Positions 27,018 through 35,679 are shown, counted from the first letter of the stretch. The stretch: DNA of 64,000 bases from Micromonospora vinacea (GCF_015751785.1 NZ_JADOTY010000001.1:620001-684000); one strand, 5' to 3'. Notes: generated by a model from the letters alone, not told the origin. Translations and numbers: made by a program.

Positions 27018-27350
27018 TCAGCCAGCCTGGAGGTTGTCGGCGACCTCGCGTACCAGGTTGGTGAGCGCCTCGTCGGCCAGCTGGTCCGGACCGGGTCCGT
27101 CCGACCCGTCGGCCAGGTCGAGCTGGATGCGGGCGCCGCCCGAATCCGCCGGCTCGACCCGGATCTCCGCGGACCAGTCGTCGGCGTCGCCCCAGCGGGC
27201 GCGTAACTCCTCACCACTGATCTCCGCGGCGGGGCTGCCGTCGCCACGCAGCGGCTCGGGCAGCCAGGCCGAGGCCCGGTCGGGGTCGGTGGCGGTGTTG
27301 AAGACCACCTCGGGTGGCGCGGACATGCCGCGCACGGCGCGCGCCGGCAT
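27018..27350 (-). CDS. SRPBCC-like (polyketide-cyclase fold) small protein (110 aa)
   Basis: The VVFNTATDPDRASAWLP start is the SRPBCC signature and the rest (DDWSAEIRVEPADSGGARIQLDLA, then LADEALTNLVREVADNLQ) fits the fold's last strands and long C-terminal helix, in a short version. ATG 27350 overlaps the stop of the DUF6158-like gene before it (TGATG), so the two are coupled. No ligand can be assigned. Confidence 0.72.
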   Translation of the reverse strand: MPARAVRGMSAPPEVVFNTATDPDRASAWLPEPLRGDGSPAAEISGEELRARWGDADDWSAEIRVEPADSGGARIQLDLADGSDGPGPDQLADEALTNLVREVADNLQAG

Positions 27351-27688
27351 CAGGCGTCCCGCAGGCGGCTGGGATCGACCTCGCGGCCCGGGTGGCGAGC
27401 CAGGTACTCGGTCTCCAGCTCCGCGGTGCGCCGCAGGTGGTTGGCGAGTGCGGAGTCCGCCGCGTGCCGCAGGGTGTCCAGGCGGGTGCGGTGCAGGCTG
27501 TGCATCTCGCGGATCAGGTCCTCGTCGGTCAGCTCCGTCGGGTCGATGCCGAGCAGATCGCCGTCGAGACCGGGAGCGCCGGCCGGGTCGGCGAGCTGGT
27601 CGCCACCCCACTCGGGCACCCGCTGCTCCGGGCTCATTTCCGCGTCGCCGCTGGACGCAAAGCCGTCTTCTCGTACCGATCCGGTCAT
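27350..27688 (-). CDS. DUF6158-like small protein (112 aa)
   Basis: A small acidic protein whose core ELTDEDLIREMHSLHRTRLDTLRHAADSALANHL and RTAELETEYLARHPGREVDPSRLR matches a conserved actinobacterial family that I recall as DUF6158. Function unknown. The first 45 residues are variable. It precedes and overlaps the SRPBCC-like gene, and such pairs appear repeatedly in actinomycetes. ATG 27688 follows GGGGGGCG. Confidence 0.65.
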   Translation of the reverse strand: MTGSVREDGFASSGDAEMSPEQRVPEWGGDQLADPAGAPGLDGDLLGIDPTELTDEDLIREMHSLHRTRLDTLRHAADSALANHLRRTAELETEYLARHPGREVDPSRLRDA

Positions 27689-27822
27689 GATCGCCCCCCT
27701 TGATCTCGTTTGGGCTGGCGTCTAGACGATTGCCCAGGCGTGGTGATGCCAAACCACACCGCCGAGGCCACAACTACGACACGGTGTCGGAGAGCGGCAG
27801 CGGCCCCGGTACCCTCGATGCC

Positions 27823-28245
27823 ATGAGGCGGCTCTGGACCCCGGCGTGGATCGCGCGCCACGTGGCCATGGTCGTGCTGGTCGTGGGCTTCCTCGGGCTG
27901 GGCTGGTGGCAGATCAGCCGGGCCACCGCCGGCAACAGCCTGAGCTGGGGGTACGCGGTCGAGTGGCCGATCTTCGCCGGCTTCGTGGTCTACGTGTGGT
28001 GGCGTGAGGTGAAGCTGGCCCGTCGCAGGGCGGAGGAGGCCGACGCGCCGCCTGCGGATCCGGCCGTCGAGCCGGCGCCGGCGGTCACCACCGGGTCCCG
28101 ACCGGCGGTACGCCGACCGGTGCGGGTGTCCCGGGTGCCGGCCACCGGCGATGTCGTCGAGGACACCGACCTGGCCGCCTACAACCACTACCTGTCATGG
28201 TTGAACGCCAATCCGGGCGCCCGGCCCGGTGACTATCCCGGCTGA
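27823..28245 (+). CDS. Small two-helix membrane protein (140 aa)
   Basis: Two hydrophobic helices (about 10-27 and 45-62) are separated by a short loop; the start [32 protein letters not shown] is like the N-terminus of SURF1-type proteins. A charged tail with [18 protein letters not shown] follows and ends with [17 protein letters not shown], conserved among actinomycete relatives adjacent to DUF3817 genes. ATG 27823. Probably co-transcribed with the DUF3817 gene, whose start lies 25 bases later. Confidence 0.65.
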   Translation: MRRLWTPAWIARHVAMVVLVVGFLGLGWWQISRATAGNSLSWGYAVEWPIFAGFVVYVWWREVKLARRRAEEADAPPADPAVEPAPAVTTGSRPAVRRPVRVSRVPATGDVVEDTDLAAYNHYLSWLNANPGARPGDYPG

Positions 28246-28270
28246 GCCGGGCTCGGAAGGACGGACGACG

Positions 28271-28603
28271 GTGGGCGCTGCCCTTACCCGGTACCGCGTG
28301 ATCGCCTGGATCGTGGGCGTGGTGCTGATCCTGCTGGTCGTGATCGGCATGCCGCTGAAGTACGCGTTCGACAACCCGGTCGTCGTGGAGACGATCGGGC
28401 CGGCGCACGGCTTCCTCTACATGATCTACCTGGTGGCCGCGTTCGACCTGAGCCGCCGAGCCGACTGGCCGCTGAAGCGGATGCTGTTGGTGATGCTGGC
28501 CGGCACCGTGCCGTTCGTCTCGTTCTACGCCGAGCGCCGGGTCAGCGCCTGGGTGGCCGCACCGCAGGCGGAACGGGCTCCGGAGCCCGTGCTCCCACGG
28601 TGA
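28271..28603 (+). CDS. DUF3817-domain membrane protein (110 aa)
   Basis: The DUF3817 signature AHGFLYMIYLVAAFDLSRRADWPLKRMLLVMLAGTVPFVSFYAERRV is present in parts; three hydrophobic helices are expected (near 15-32, 48-62, 73-90). GTG 28271 is preferred because GGAAGG stands ten bases before it; an earlier in-frame GTG at 28229 overlaps the preceding gene. Found beside similar small membrane proteins in many actinomycetes. Function unknown. Confidence 0.82.
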   Translation: MGAALTRYRVIAWIVGVVLILLVVIGMPLKYAFDNPVVVETIGPAHGFLYMIYLVAAFDLSRRADWPLKRMLLVMLAGTVPFVSFYAERRVSAWVAAPQAERAPEPVLPR

Positions 28604-28610
28604 CGTGAGC

Positions 28611-28645
28611 GGGCGTGAAGATTGGTTGCGCCGACCTTCACGCCC
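28611..28645. terminator. Hairpin between convergent genes
   Basis: GGGCGTGAAG and CTTCACGCCC (10-bp perfect arms) enclose a 15-base loop, between the DUF3817 gene and the convergent DUF3592-like gene. Either direction could use it. Confidence 0.7.
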
Positions 28646-28689
28646 TGCGGCGGGCGATTAGCCATCCGGTCAGCGTCACCCCTGGACCA

Positions 28690-29184
28690 CTAGGTCAGCT
28701 TTTTCCTGTCGGCCCTCGCCAAGAGGAGTATCAGGACACCAAAGATGGTGGCGACTGCGCCGATCGGAACGAGGGACCAGGACATCAGGGGGAACAGCGA
28801 CCCATCGGTACGATCGTTCTCCGCCACAAAATGCTCCGGGTCGCTCGGATCCACCCAGATGGTCAACGCCTGGGGCGGCGGGCTGCTGCAGACCGCGAGT
28901 TTGGCGCAGGGGATCCAGTCGTGATGCTGCTCCCCCTCGTACATGTAGTAGACCTCGATCCGGTCGATGCCGCTGCCTCGGGCGTTGCCTCCCTCTCGGT
29001 CGGTGAGGGTGGCCGGAACCTGCACGCCCTCGACGCGCAGCCGATCCGCCTCGGAGGAGTCCCACCACCGATAGCCGAGCGAGCCGCCAAGCAGCCCCAG
29101 GCCGACCAGGAGCGGAAGCACCGCCGTGCGGAGCAACTTCCGCTGATTCTCAGTTGCATCGGCCAACGACACGCGAGAAACCAT
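28690..29184 (-). CDS. DUF3592-like membrane protein (164 aa)
   Basis: Two helices, at about 20-38 (VLPLLVGLGLLGGSLGY) and 135-157 (VPIGAVATIFGVLILLL), flank an outside domain with VQVPATLTDREGG, IEVYYMYEGEQHHDWIPC and a VDPSDPEHFVAEND phrase that is the DUF3592 signature (strand-rich domain of unknown function). Two Cys are present (WIPC and VCSSP). Starts at GTG/ATG 29184. Single gene. Confidence 0.75.
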   Translation of the reverse strand: MVSRVSLADATENQRKLLRTAVLPLLVGLGLLGGSLGYRWWDSSEADRLRVEGVQVPATLTDREGGNARGSGIDRIEVYYMYEGEQHHDWIPCAKLAVCSSPPPQALTIWVDPSDPEHFVAENDRTDGSLFPLMSWSLVPIGAVATIFGVLILLLARADRKKLT

Positions 29185-29294
29185 CCCTACCTCTTCGTCA
29201 CGGCATTCACTCGTGCTGGCACGGCTCAGTGGGCGGCGAAACCACGCGCGGCGGCGTCAGCGGCGCGCTCAACATACTGAGCCGATCAGTCGAA

Positions 29295-29816
29295 TCAGCG
29301 GTTGGGTCGCCACGGGTCCGCCGAGGCGAGCGGGTCGACCCAACCGCCGTAGCGGTTGACCTCCCGGGCCCTCAGCAGGGCCCGGGTGACCTGGCCGAAC
29401 TGCCGTTCGTCGTCGGCGCTGAACAGCAGCACCTCCGATCCTCGGTACCACCCCCACAACTCGTGGGGCGGTGGGCGCCAGCGATCGCCCACCAGGGCGA
29501 GAGCGGCCGGGAGCAGGAACACCGCGCCGAGGATCAGGTACGCCTCGGCGGTGAGGCGTTGCAGTCCGCCGGTGAAGCCGAGGAGCACTCCCACCCCGCC
29601 GAGCATGCTGGCGGTGATGACGACGGCCCGGACGGCGATCCGGTCGTGCGGACCCCGGGTGGTACGCAGATGGGTCAGGTCGGCGACCCGGTAACTGGTC
29701 CGACCGACGGTGAACCGGTCGACGGTCACGATGATGCCGGGCCGCGCGTACAGCAGGGTCGACCGGGCGCCCGGCACCGATCGCGGCGGTCGCGTCTTTG
29801 CGCCTTCACGATTCAC
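29295..29816 (-). CDS. DUF6232-like membrane protein (173 aa)
   Basis: Starts with GTG 29816 preceded by GGGAGGA at a tight four-base gap; the open frame to 29996 lacks resemblance. The first 60 residues form a strand-rich cytoplasmic part (LLYARPGIIVTVDRFTVGRTSYRVADLTHL), then two helices (AVVITASMLGGVGVLLGF and AYLILGAVFLLPAALALVG) and a tail with SADDERQFGQVTRALLRARE. This arrangement fits DUF6232 members of actinomycetes, assigned from pattern recall. Function unknown. Confidence 0.65.
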   Translation of the reverse strand: MNREGAKTRPPRSVPGARSTLLYARPGIIVTVDRFTVGRTSYRVADLTHLRTTRGPHDRIAVRAVVITASMLGGVGVLLGFTGGLQRLTAEAYLILGAVFLLPAALALVGDRWRPPPHELWGWYRGSEVLLFSADDERQFGQVTRALLRAREVNRYGGWVDPLASADPWRPNR

Positions 29817-30317
29817 GGTTCCTCCCGCAGGGGACGGTTGGGCCGAGTGGGTCCGCCGGTGACCGCATCGCCACCTGTCGACGGGATTCCCGGCTCCGGA
29901 CTTCATTGTGTTGCGGCACCGCCAGTCGACCTGGGCATTTACCGGCTCCCGACAGCTCACCACGGCTGGGTGACATCGCCGAGAAACAGCATCCATTTCA
30001 GGTTTTATCGGTTATGGAGGCCAGGATTCCGGCGGCATACGCCGGGAACGACGAAGGTCGTATATCCGTCATTAGTTCGCCAAAAGGGCGATGTTCCCTC
30101 GCTCCCAGGCGTCATCAGCCACGATGACGCCACCCAGCCCAGGGGCACGACCCGCAACTCTCCCAACTTTCGCCCCTACTTCAACTGCGAGCGACAACCG
30201 TCCCGGGTTAGGTTGGGCGAGCCGGTCCGGCCCAGTGCCGTCCGCCCGGGTGGCCCCGGCCGGTGTCGTCGAGGGCGTCAGCAGCCCCGGCGGCCGTGGG
30301 AGAGGGGCCTTCCGCTC
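29817..30317. other. Long intergenic region with folded element before the NlpC/P60 gene
   Basis: The 501-base gap is noticeably less GC-rich in its middle (29990-30110). Between 30027 and 30131 several pairings fit together: GGGAAC at 30044-30049 with GTTCCC at 30093-30098, enclosing a small GAC/GTC hairpin and CGCC/GGCG (30078-30081 with 30087-30090), and beside it GCGTCATC/GATGACGC (30109-30128 region). The layout is like a three-way junction. It does not carry the c-di-AMP (ydaO) riboswitch consensus often seen before such hydrolase genes. GGGAGAGGGG at 30297-30306 serves as ribosome site for the TTG start. Confidence 0.4.
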
Positions 30318-31295
30318 TTGTCATCCCTGAGAAATCTGCTGCGCACCGTGGCGCTGGTCGGCATGTCGGCCGCGCTGATCGCCCCGACGGCGGTGGCCCA
30401 GGCCGAGCCGTCCCCCGCCGACCTGACCCGCCGGATCGAGACGTCCTCGGCCGAGTTGGAGCGGGTCGTCGAGTCGTACAACAAGCTGCGTGAGGAGATC
30501 AAGACAAACGAGGCGGCCGTGGCCCGATTACAGACCCGCATCGGCCCGCTCGAACAGCAGGTCGAGCAGAGCCGGGCCGACGTGGCCGAGCTCGCCTCCA
30601 CCGCGTACAAGAGTGGCGGCCTGCGCACCGCGGACGCCCTGCTGCGTCCCGGCGGCTCAGCCGCTCTGCTGGACCGGCTCGGCACGATCGAGCAGTTGAC
30701 CCGCCAGCGGCAGGAGCGCATCTCCGGCTTCACCGCCGATCAGCAGCGGCTGCTCGACGAGAAGGCCCGCCTGGGTGCGACCCTGACCCGGCAGGCCGCG
30801 CAGGCTCGTCAGTTGGCCGCCGGCAAGAAGCAGATCGAGCAGGACCTGGCCAAGCTGTACGAACTGCGCCGGCAGGCGTACGGGGCCGCCACCGAGCGAC
30901 CCCAGCCGAAGGCGGCGACGAGTGAGGCCAAGAACGTCCCCGCCGTGTCCGGTGCCGCCGGTACGGCGGTTCGCTACGCGTTCGGCGCGATCGGCAAGCC
31001 GTACGTCTGGGCAGCCGACGGGCCCAACGGCTACGACTGTTCCGGGCTGACCTCGGCGGCCTGGCGGGCAGCCGGGAGGTCCCTGCCGCACAACACCCGG
31101 ATGCAGTGGAGTGCTGTCGCCCACATCGGGCGGGGCGACCTACGCCCCGGCGACCTGGTCTTCTACAGCGGGCTCGGGCACGTCGCCCTCTACGTGGGCG
31201 GCGGTCAGGTTATCGACGCGCCCAGCGCCGGTCGCAACGTGCTCAAGCGCGGCATGAACATGATGTCGATCCAGGGTTACGGCCGGGTTCGCTGA
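30318..31295 (+). CDS. NlpC/P60 cell-wall endopeptidase (325 aa)
   Basis: A secreted peptidoglycan hydrolase. TTG 30318, ten bases after GAGGGG, starts a signal peptide (1-28, cleavage near AVAQA); a long coiled coil of about 35-190 follows (RIETSSAELERVVESYNKLREEI and so on), then the NlpC/P60 domain at 205-325 with Cys241 in YDCSGLT, His288 in GLGHVALYVGG and a polar third residue downstream. This is the RipA/Cg-type plan in which the coiled coil controls the hydrolase. Cleaves D-glutamyl to meso-diaminopimelate links in the family. Upstream lies the folded region described above. Confidence 0.88.
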   Translation: MSSLRNLLRTVALVGMSAALIAPTAVAQAEPSPADLTRRIETSSAELERVVESYNKLREEIKTNEAAVARLQTRIGPLEQQVEQSRADVAELASTAYKSGGLRTADALLRPGGSAALLDRLGTIEQLTRQRQERISGFTADQQRLLDEKARLGATLTRQAAQARQLAAGKKQIEQDLAKLYELRRQAYGAATERPQPKAATSEAKNVPAVSGAAGTAVRYAFGAIGKPYVWAADGPNGYDCSGLTSAAWRAAGRSLPHNTRMQWSAVAHIGRGDLRPGDLVFYSGLGHVALYVGGGQVIDAPSAGRNVLKRGMNMMSIQGYGRVR

Positions 31296-31309
31296 CCACG
31301 ACCGGAAAC

Positions 31310-31352
31310 GGCGAACGGCCGGCGTCCCCCTATCGGACGCCGGCCGTTCGCC
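31310..31352. terminator. Bidirectional hairpin between NlpC/P60 and sigma genes
   Basis: Perfect 18-bp arms, GGCGAACGGCCGGCGTCC at 31310-31327 and its complement at 31335-31352, separated by a 7-base loop. Lies between convergent genes that end at 31295 and 31368. Confidence 0.85.
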
Positions 31353-31367
31353 GTCATTACTACCAGG

Positions 31368-32357
31368 TCAGGCTGCCTGCAGCCCCTCCGCCCGGGCCAG
31401 CTCACGGAGCCGGCCGAGGGCCTGGATCTCCAGCTGCCGGATCCGCTCGCGGGACAGCGAGAACCGGGACGCGACCTCGGTGAGCGAGTGCTCCCGGCCG
31501 TCCTCCAGCCCGTAGCGGGCCCGCATGATGCCGGCGGACCGGTCGTCGAGGTGGTTGAGCAGCCCTTCGATGCGCTGCCGCTCCAGACCGCTGAGGACGA
31601 TGTCCTCCGGCGACGGCGCGTCACTGTCGGCGACCAGGTCACCGAGGTTCGTGTCGCCGTCGTCGCCCACCGGGGTGTCCAGCGAAACGGTGTCCTGCGA
31701 CCAGCGGCGCAGCTCGTTCACCCGCTCGACGGTGACGCCGAGGGCGGTGGCGATCTGCTCCGGCTCCGGGTCGCTGCCCAACTCACGGGTCAGCTGCCGC
31801 GCCACGTTGCGCATCCGGTTGACGTCCTCCACCAGGTGCACCGGCAGACGGACGGTGCGCTCCTGCTGGGCGATCGCCCGGCTGATCGCCTGCCGGATCC
31901 ACCAGGTGGCGTAGGTGGAGAACTTGTAGCCACGCTCGTAGTCGAACTTCTCGACCGCCCGGACCAGGCCGGTGTTGCCCTCCTGGATCAGGTCCAGCAT
32001 GGGCATCCCCGAGCGCACGTAGCGTCGGGCGATCGACACGACCAGTCGGAGGTTGGCGCGGATGAAGAGGTCCTTCGCCCGCTCTCCCTCGACGACCAGC
32101 CACTCCAGGTCGGCCCGGTCGACACCGGCGGGAACGGCTTCCTCACCGAGCAGGTGCTCGGCGTAGAGGCCGGCCTCGATCGCCTTGGAGAGATCGACCT
32201 CCTTGGCGGCGTCCAGCAGTGGCGTCCGGGAGATCTCGTGCAGGTAGACGCCGACCAGGTCGCGCTCCTCGGCAACCTCGTCGGTTCGCATGCCGATGTT
32301 CTTGTCCACGTTGCCCACGGTCCCCTCGCTCGCGCCGGTTGCCCGGTTCCTTGCCAT
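31368..32357 (-). CDS. SigB/HrdB-type RNA polymerase sigma factor (about 329 aa)
   Basis: A sigma-70 of group 1 or 2 with regions 1.2 to 4.2: DLVGVYLHEISRTPLL, then region 2 with RLVVSIARRYVRSGMPMLDLIQEGNTGLVRAVEKFDYERGYKFSTYATWWIRQAI in pieces, region 3 and finally LSRERIRQLEIQALGRLREL for -35 contact. The lack of a long N-terminal acidic region and the 320-330 length suit an actinobacterial SigB-like secondary factor rather than the housekeeping one. ATG 32357 is preferred; GTG 32366, or a GTG at about 32318, are options. It is alone, without an anti-sigma gene. Confidence 0.9.
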   Translation of the reverse strand: MARNRATGASEGTVGNVDKNIGMRTDEVAEERDLVGVYLHEISRTPLLDAAKEVDLSKAIEAGLYAEHLLGEEAVPAGVDRADLEWLVVEGERAKDLFIRANLRLVVSIARRYVRSGMPMLDLIQEGNTGLVRAVEKFDYERGYKFSTYATWWIRQAISRAIAQQERTVRLPVHLVEDVNRMRNVARQLTRELGSDPEPEQIATALGVTVERVNELRRWSQDTVSLDTPVGDDGDTNLGDLVADSDAPSPEDIVLSGLERQRIEGLLNHLDDRSAGIMRARYGLEDGREHSLTEVASRFSLSRERIRQLEIQALGRLRELARAEGLQAA

Positions 32358-32734
32358 TCCCCACACCGGTCAGCCCCTGGTAACTTCTGCTGTGCCCATC
32401 GGTGCTGACACCTACACAACAGATGAGACGTGTCGGGGATTCCTCGTCGTGAGTCGAAAGTGTCACGAATGCCTGAGTAACAGCTGAGAGCACGGTCCAT
32501 GTTTGCTGTCAGCACCCCATCGGGTGGCTCGCCACTGGGCACCACGTACGGGTTACCGCACCATGGCAACACCGCCCGCCGTGGGGGCACAGCGACCCGG
32601 GTCACCACCGCGATGCGATCCTGGTCACTGCCAGATACGCACCGATGGACCGGTCGGTTCATCCACGGGGGTGTTATTACCCCCCGGCCAGATGAACAAT
32701 CCGAGGGCCCGTTCGCTTCCCGGGGCGGGTGGCG
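32358..32734. other. Intergenic region upstream of the sigma gene
   Basis: A 377-base gap between the sigma gene start and the stop of murQ, both on the minus strand. It should hold the sigma gene promoter; the AT-richer part lies at about 32400-32480, where GACAC/GTGTC pairing around 32411-32437 is visible. I see no confident -35/-10 pair, no coding frame with family resemblance and no strong terminator for the murQ side. Confidence 0.4.
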
Positions 32735-33676
32735 TCAGGAGGCGAGCAGCGCGAGGGCGCCGCGCACCTGGTCAGCCGAGCGGGCCAGCGCGGCCCGGGC
32801 GGCGTCGATCTCGGCGCCGGAGACGAGGGAGACCAATGCCGTCTTCAGGTCCCCGTCGGCCTCACTGAGGGCCCGCTGGGAGAGTTCCTCCGAGCAGCCG
32901 GTGGCCTCGACCAGAATCGAGATCATTCGTCCCCGGAGTTTCGCGTTGGTGGCCACCATGTCGATCATGAGGTTCGAGTAGACCCGCCCCAGGCGCACCA
33001 TGACGGCGGTCGAGAACGTGTTGAGCACCAACTTCTGCGCGGTGCCCGCCTTCATCCGGGTCGACCCGGTGACCACCTCGGGTCCGGTGTCCACCCCGAT
33101 GAACACGTCGACCGACCGGGCGGCCTCCGCCTCCGGATTGGCGCAGAGGAGCACCGTCGAGGCGCCCTTGGCGCGGGCTGCGGCGAGCGCCCCGAGGACG
33201 TACGGGGTGCGTCCGCTGGCCGCCAGACCAACCACCAGGTCCCCGGCCCGTACACAACTGGCCGCTTCGACAGCGCCGCCCCGGTCATCGTCCTCGGCGT
33301 CCTCCACGGCCCGCCACATGGCGTCCGGGCCGCCCGCGAGGTGCGCGCAGAACCAGTGCCGGGGCGAGTTGAAGGTGGGGGCCAGTTCGGCCGCGTCGAG
33401 TACGCCCAGCCGGCCGGAGGTGCCGGCCCCGAAGTAGTGCACCCGGTGACCGCCGCGAAGGGCAGCGACCGCCAGGTCGACGGTGGTGGCGATCTCGTCG
33501 AGCACCGCGGCGACCGCCGCGGGCACCCGCCGGTCCGCCTCGTTGATCACGGTGAGCACGTCCCGGGTCGACATCAGGTCCAGGTCGACGCTGAGCGGGT
33601 TGCGCCGTTCGGTGGGGGCGCCCACCCGGACCGTCGGGCGAGCGGGCGGTGCGGGCATCTCCGCACCGGCCGTCAT
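32735..33676 (-). CDS. murQ: N-acetylmuramic acid 6-phosphate etherase (313 aa)
   Basis: Cleaves the lactyl ether of N-acetylmuramic acid 6-phosphate to GlcNAc-6-phosphate and D-lactate in cell-wall recycling. ERRNPLSVDLDLMSTRDVL opens the domain; the SIS fold contains VHYFGAGTSGRLGVLDAAELAPTFN in pieces, the VVGLAASGRTPYV loop and VVTGSTRMKAGTAQKLVLN, all hallmarks of MurQ. Starts at ATG 33676, overlapping the regulator's stop by four bases (ATGA). No MurK/AnmK-type kinase or transporter is adjacent. Confidence 0.95.
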   Translation of the reverse strand: MTAGAEMPAPPARPTVRVGAPTERRNPLSVDLDLMSTRDVLTVINEADRRVPAAVAAVLDEIATTVDLAVAALRGGHRVHYFGAGTSGRLGVLDAAELAPTFNSPRHWFCAHLAGGPDAMWRAVEDAEDDDRGGAVEAASCVRAGDLVVGLAASGRTPYVLGALAAARAKGASTVLLCANPEAEAARSVDVFIGVDTGPEVVTGSTRMKAGTAQKLVLNTFSTAVMVRLGRVYSNLMIDMVATNAKLRGRMISILVEATGCSEELSQRALSEADGDLKTALVSLVSGAEIDAARAALARSADQVRGALALLAS

Positions 33677-34587
33677 GCCCGCCTCCGGTTGGCACCCACC
33701 CGGTGCGACTGGACCGCCTCGGCGGTCGCCTCGAGAGCCTTACGGGCTCGGGCCCGGTTGCGGGCGGCCACTCCGACGAAGAGGCAGTCGACAACGGTCA
33801 GCTGGGCCAGTCGGCTGGCCGTCGCGCCGGAGCGGTAGGTGGTCTCCCGGGCCGCCGTGGTCAGCACGAAGTCGGCCACGTCGGTGATCGGCGAGCGCGG
33901 GAAGTTGGTCAGCGCCACTGTCGCGGCACCCCGGGTACGGGCCTGCTCCAGCACCTCGATCACGTCGGAGGTGGTGCCGGTGTGCGAGATGCCGATCGCC
34001 ACGTCTCCCCGGCCCAGGAGGGCGGCCGAGGTCAGCGCGGTGTGCACGTCCGGGAAGTAGAAGGCGATCCGGCCGATGCGGTGCAGCTTCTGCTGGAAGT
34101 CCGAGGCGACGAACCCGCTGGCGCCGGCGCCGTAGATGTCGATCCGGCCGGCACCGCCGATCGCCTCGACCACCTGCTCGCAGACCGCCGGGTCGAGTTG
34201 CTCGGCAGTCTCCTCGACGGCGCGGGCGTCGTTGAACGCGATGGTGGCGATGATCTGAGCGAGGTCGGCGCCGGGCGGGATGTCACCGCCGACCACTCGG
34301 GCGTCCGGTGGTTCGATCCGGCGGGCGGCCTCGGCGGCCAGGCGAATGCGCAGTTGGGGGTAACCGTCCATGCCGACCGAACGGCAGAATCGGATGACTG
34401 TCGCCTCGGATGTCTCGGCTGCGGTGGCGAGGTCGGTGATTGTCCGACGGGCGGCGGCCGCCGGGTCGGAGACCACCAACCGGGCGACCCGCTGCTCGGC
34501 GGGCGACAGCGACGGCAACAGCCCACTGATGTGGACGATCAGCCCACCGGGCTCGTGACTCGCAGAAATCTTCGCACTCTTCGCCAC
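33673..34587 (-). CDS. MurR/RpiR-family transcriptional regulator (304 aa)
   Basis: An HTH_6 domain at about 25-95 (LSPAEQRVARLVVSDPAAA and TSEATVIRFCRSVGMDGYPQLRIRLA) and a SIS sugar-isomerase-fold sensor at 130-260 (RIDIYGAGASGFVASDFQQKL, AIGISHTGTTSDVIEVLEQAR). RpiR proteins sense phosphosugars; here the product of the partner enzyme, MurNAc-6-phosphate, is the expected effector. The coupled MurQ gene follows. A TGAAA-N5-TTTCA palindrome precedes the start and likely serves as its operator. ATG 34587. Confidence 0.93.
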   Translation of the reverse strand: MAKSAKISASHEPGGLIVHISGLLPSLSPAEQRVARLVVSDPAAAARRTITDLATAAETSEATVIRFCRSVGMDGYPQLRIRLAAEAARRIEPPDARVVGGDIPPGADLAQIIATIAFNDARAVEETAEQLDPAVCEQVVEAIGGAGRIDIYGAGASGFVASDFQQKLHRIGRIAFYFPDVHTALTSAALLGRGDVAIGISHTGTTSDVIEVLEQARTRGAATVALTNFPRSPITDVADFVLTTAARETTYRSGATASRLAQLTVVDCLFVGVAARNRARARKALEATAEAVQSHRVGANRRRA

Positions 34588-34590
34588 GGA

Positions 34591-34605
34591 TGAAACTTAC
34601 TTTCA
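34591..34605. promoter_or_regulatory. Operator candidate for the MurR/RpiR regulator
   Basis: TGAAACTTACTTTCA is an inverted repeat with 5-bp arms and a 5-base spacer, beginning 4 bases upstream of the regulator ATG. Palindromes of this type precede other actinobacterial RpiR-murQ pairs. It would overlap the 5' end of the transcript and repress the operon. Confidence 0.5.
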
Positions 34606-34662
34606 GCAGGCGTGAGCGTCAACTATGACTGTCCGAGGTGGGGGAAACTTCGATCGCCGGGA

Positions 34663-35679
34663 TCACCGGTCCCGCACAGCCTGCCACTTCCCCAGGATCG
34701 CCGCCTCATCCGCCGGGTCGAGTCCACCCTGCCGGACGGCCGCCGGGTGCGCGGCCATCCAGGACGCGGTCGCCCGAACGGTGTCGGCCAGCGGACGGAC
34801 CGTCAGACTGGCGTCCAGGGCCGGCCGAACGTCCCTGTCCATCAGGCCAGCGGTCTCCGGCAGTCGCACCCACAGCGGCAGCGCCCGCTCCCCCGACCAC
34901 TCGCGTACGTCGTGGGACAGCAGGAAATCCTGATCGACCCAGGTGAGGAGCGGGTCGACGACGCCCAGCCCGGCGGCCACCCCGGCCAACAGGTCGGCCC
35001 GGGACATGGCCGGACCGGTGCCGTCGTAGGTGCCGCCGAGGCGGGTGCCGGCGGCGTGCAGCAGCCAGCGCGCCAGATCGGCCACGTCCACGAACTGCAC
35101 CCTGTCGCTCGGATGTCCGGGGGCCAGCACCTCACCACCGGCCGACAACCGCCGCACCCAGTACGGGAAACGGTCGCTCGGATCCTCCGCGCCGACGATC
35201 AGCCCAGCCCGGCAGATGAACGAACGGTCCACTCCCATCCGCTCCCGGACCAGCTCCTCGATGCTCACCTTGCACTCGCCGTACCAGCGGTGGTCCGGGC
35301 CGATCGGACCGTCCACGTCCGGCGGCGCCGGGGCCAGGATCGGGGCGTCCGCCGCGGTCTGGCCCGGGGTGGTGTGGTCGGCGTACACCGAGATCGTCGA
35401 GACGAACGACCAGTGACCGACGTGGTCGGCGAGCGCGGCGAGCGCGTGCCGGGCATGGCTGACCTGGCGGGACACGTCGATCACGGCGTCGAAACCCTCG
35501 TCGGCGAGCGGGACGAGCGCCTCCGGATCGTCGCGGTCGGCCGCCACGAACCGCGCGCCGGTCGGCACCACGCCGGACACGCCCCGGGCCGCACAGGTCA
35601 CTTCGTGACCCTGCTCGACGGCGAGCCGGGCCGTCTCCCGGCCGAGGAATCGGGTGCCACCCAGAATGAGGATCCGCAT
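34663..35679 (-). CDS. NAD-dependent epimerase/reductase-family protein (338 aa)
   Basis: Extended-SDR fold with GGTRFLG at residues 7-13 and the strand pattern GHEVTCAARG; the TISVYADHT segment holds a Ser-Tyr active site element. It carries a C-terminal part with DPLLTWVDQDFL and a GLDPADEAAILGKWQA tail, seen in reductases of actinomycete isoprenoid or sugar type. The substrate is not clear. ATG 35679 starts the Rossmann strand. It is divergent from the SDR at 35839, separated by palindrome P2. Confidence 0.82.
   Translation of the reverse strand: MRILILGGTRFLGRETARLAVEQGHEVTCAARGVSGVVPTGARFVAADRDDPEALVPLADEGFDAVIDVSRQVSHARHALAALADHVGHWSFVSTISVYADHTTPGQTAADAPILAPAPPDVDGPIGPDHRWYGECKVSIEELVRERMGVDRSFICRAGLIVGAEDPSDRFPYWVRRLSAGGEVLAPGHPSDRVQFVDVADLARWLLHAAGTRLGGTYDGTGPAMSRADLLAGVAAGLGVVDPLLTWVDQDFLLSHDVREWSGERALPLWVRLPETAGLMDRDVRPALDASLTVRPLADTVRATASWMAAHPAAVRQGGLDPADEAAILGKWQAVRDR

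Noticed and set aside
29998..30317. c-di-AMP (ydaO-type) riboswitch before the NlpC/P60 gene
   Set aside because: This class often precedes wall-hydrolase genes in actinobacteria, but the characteristic conserved segments are not in the sequence. Only an unclassified fold is visible.
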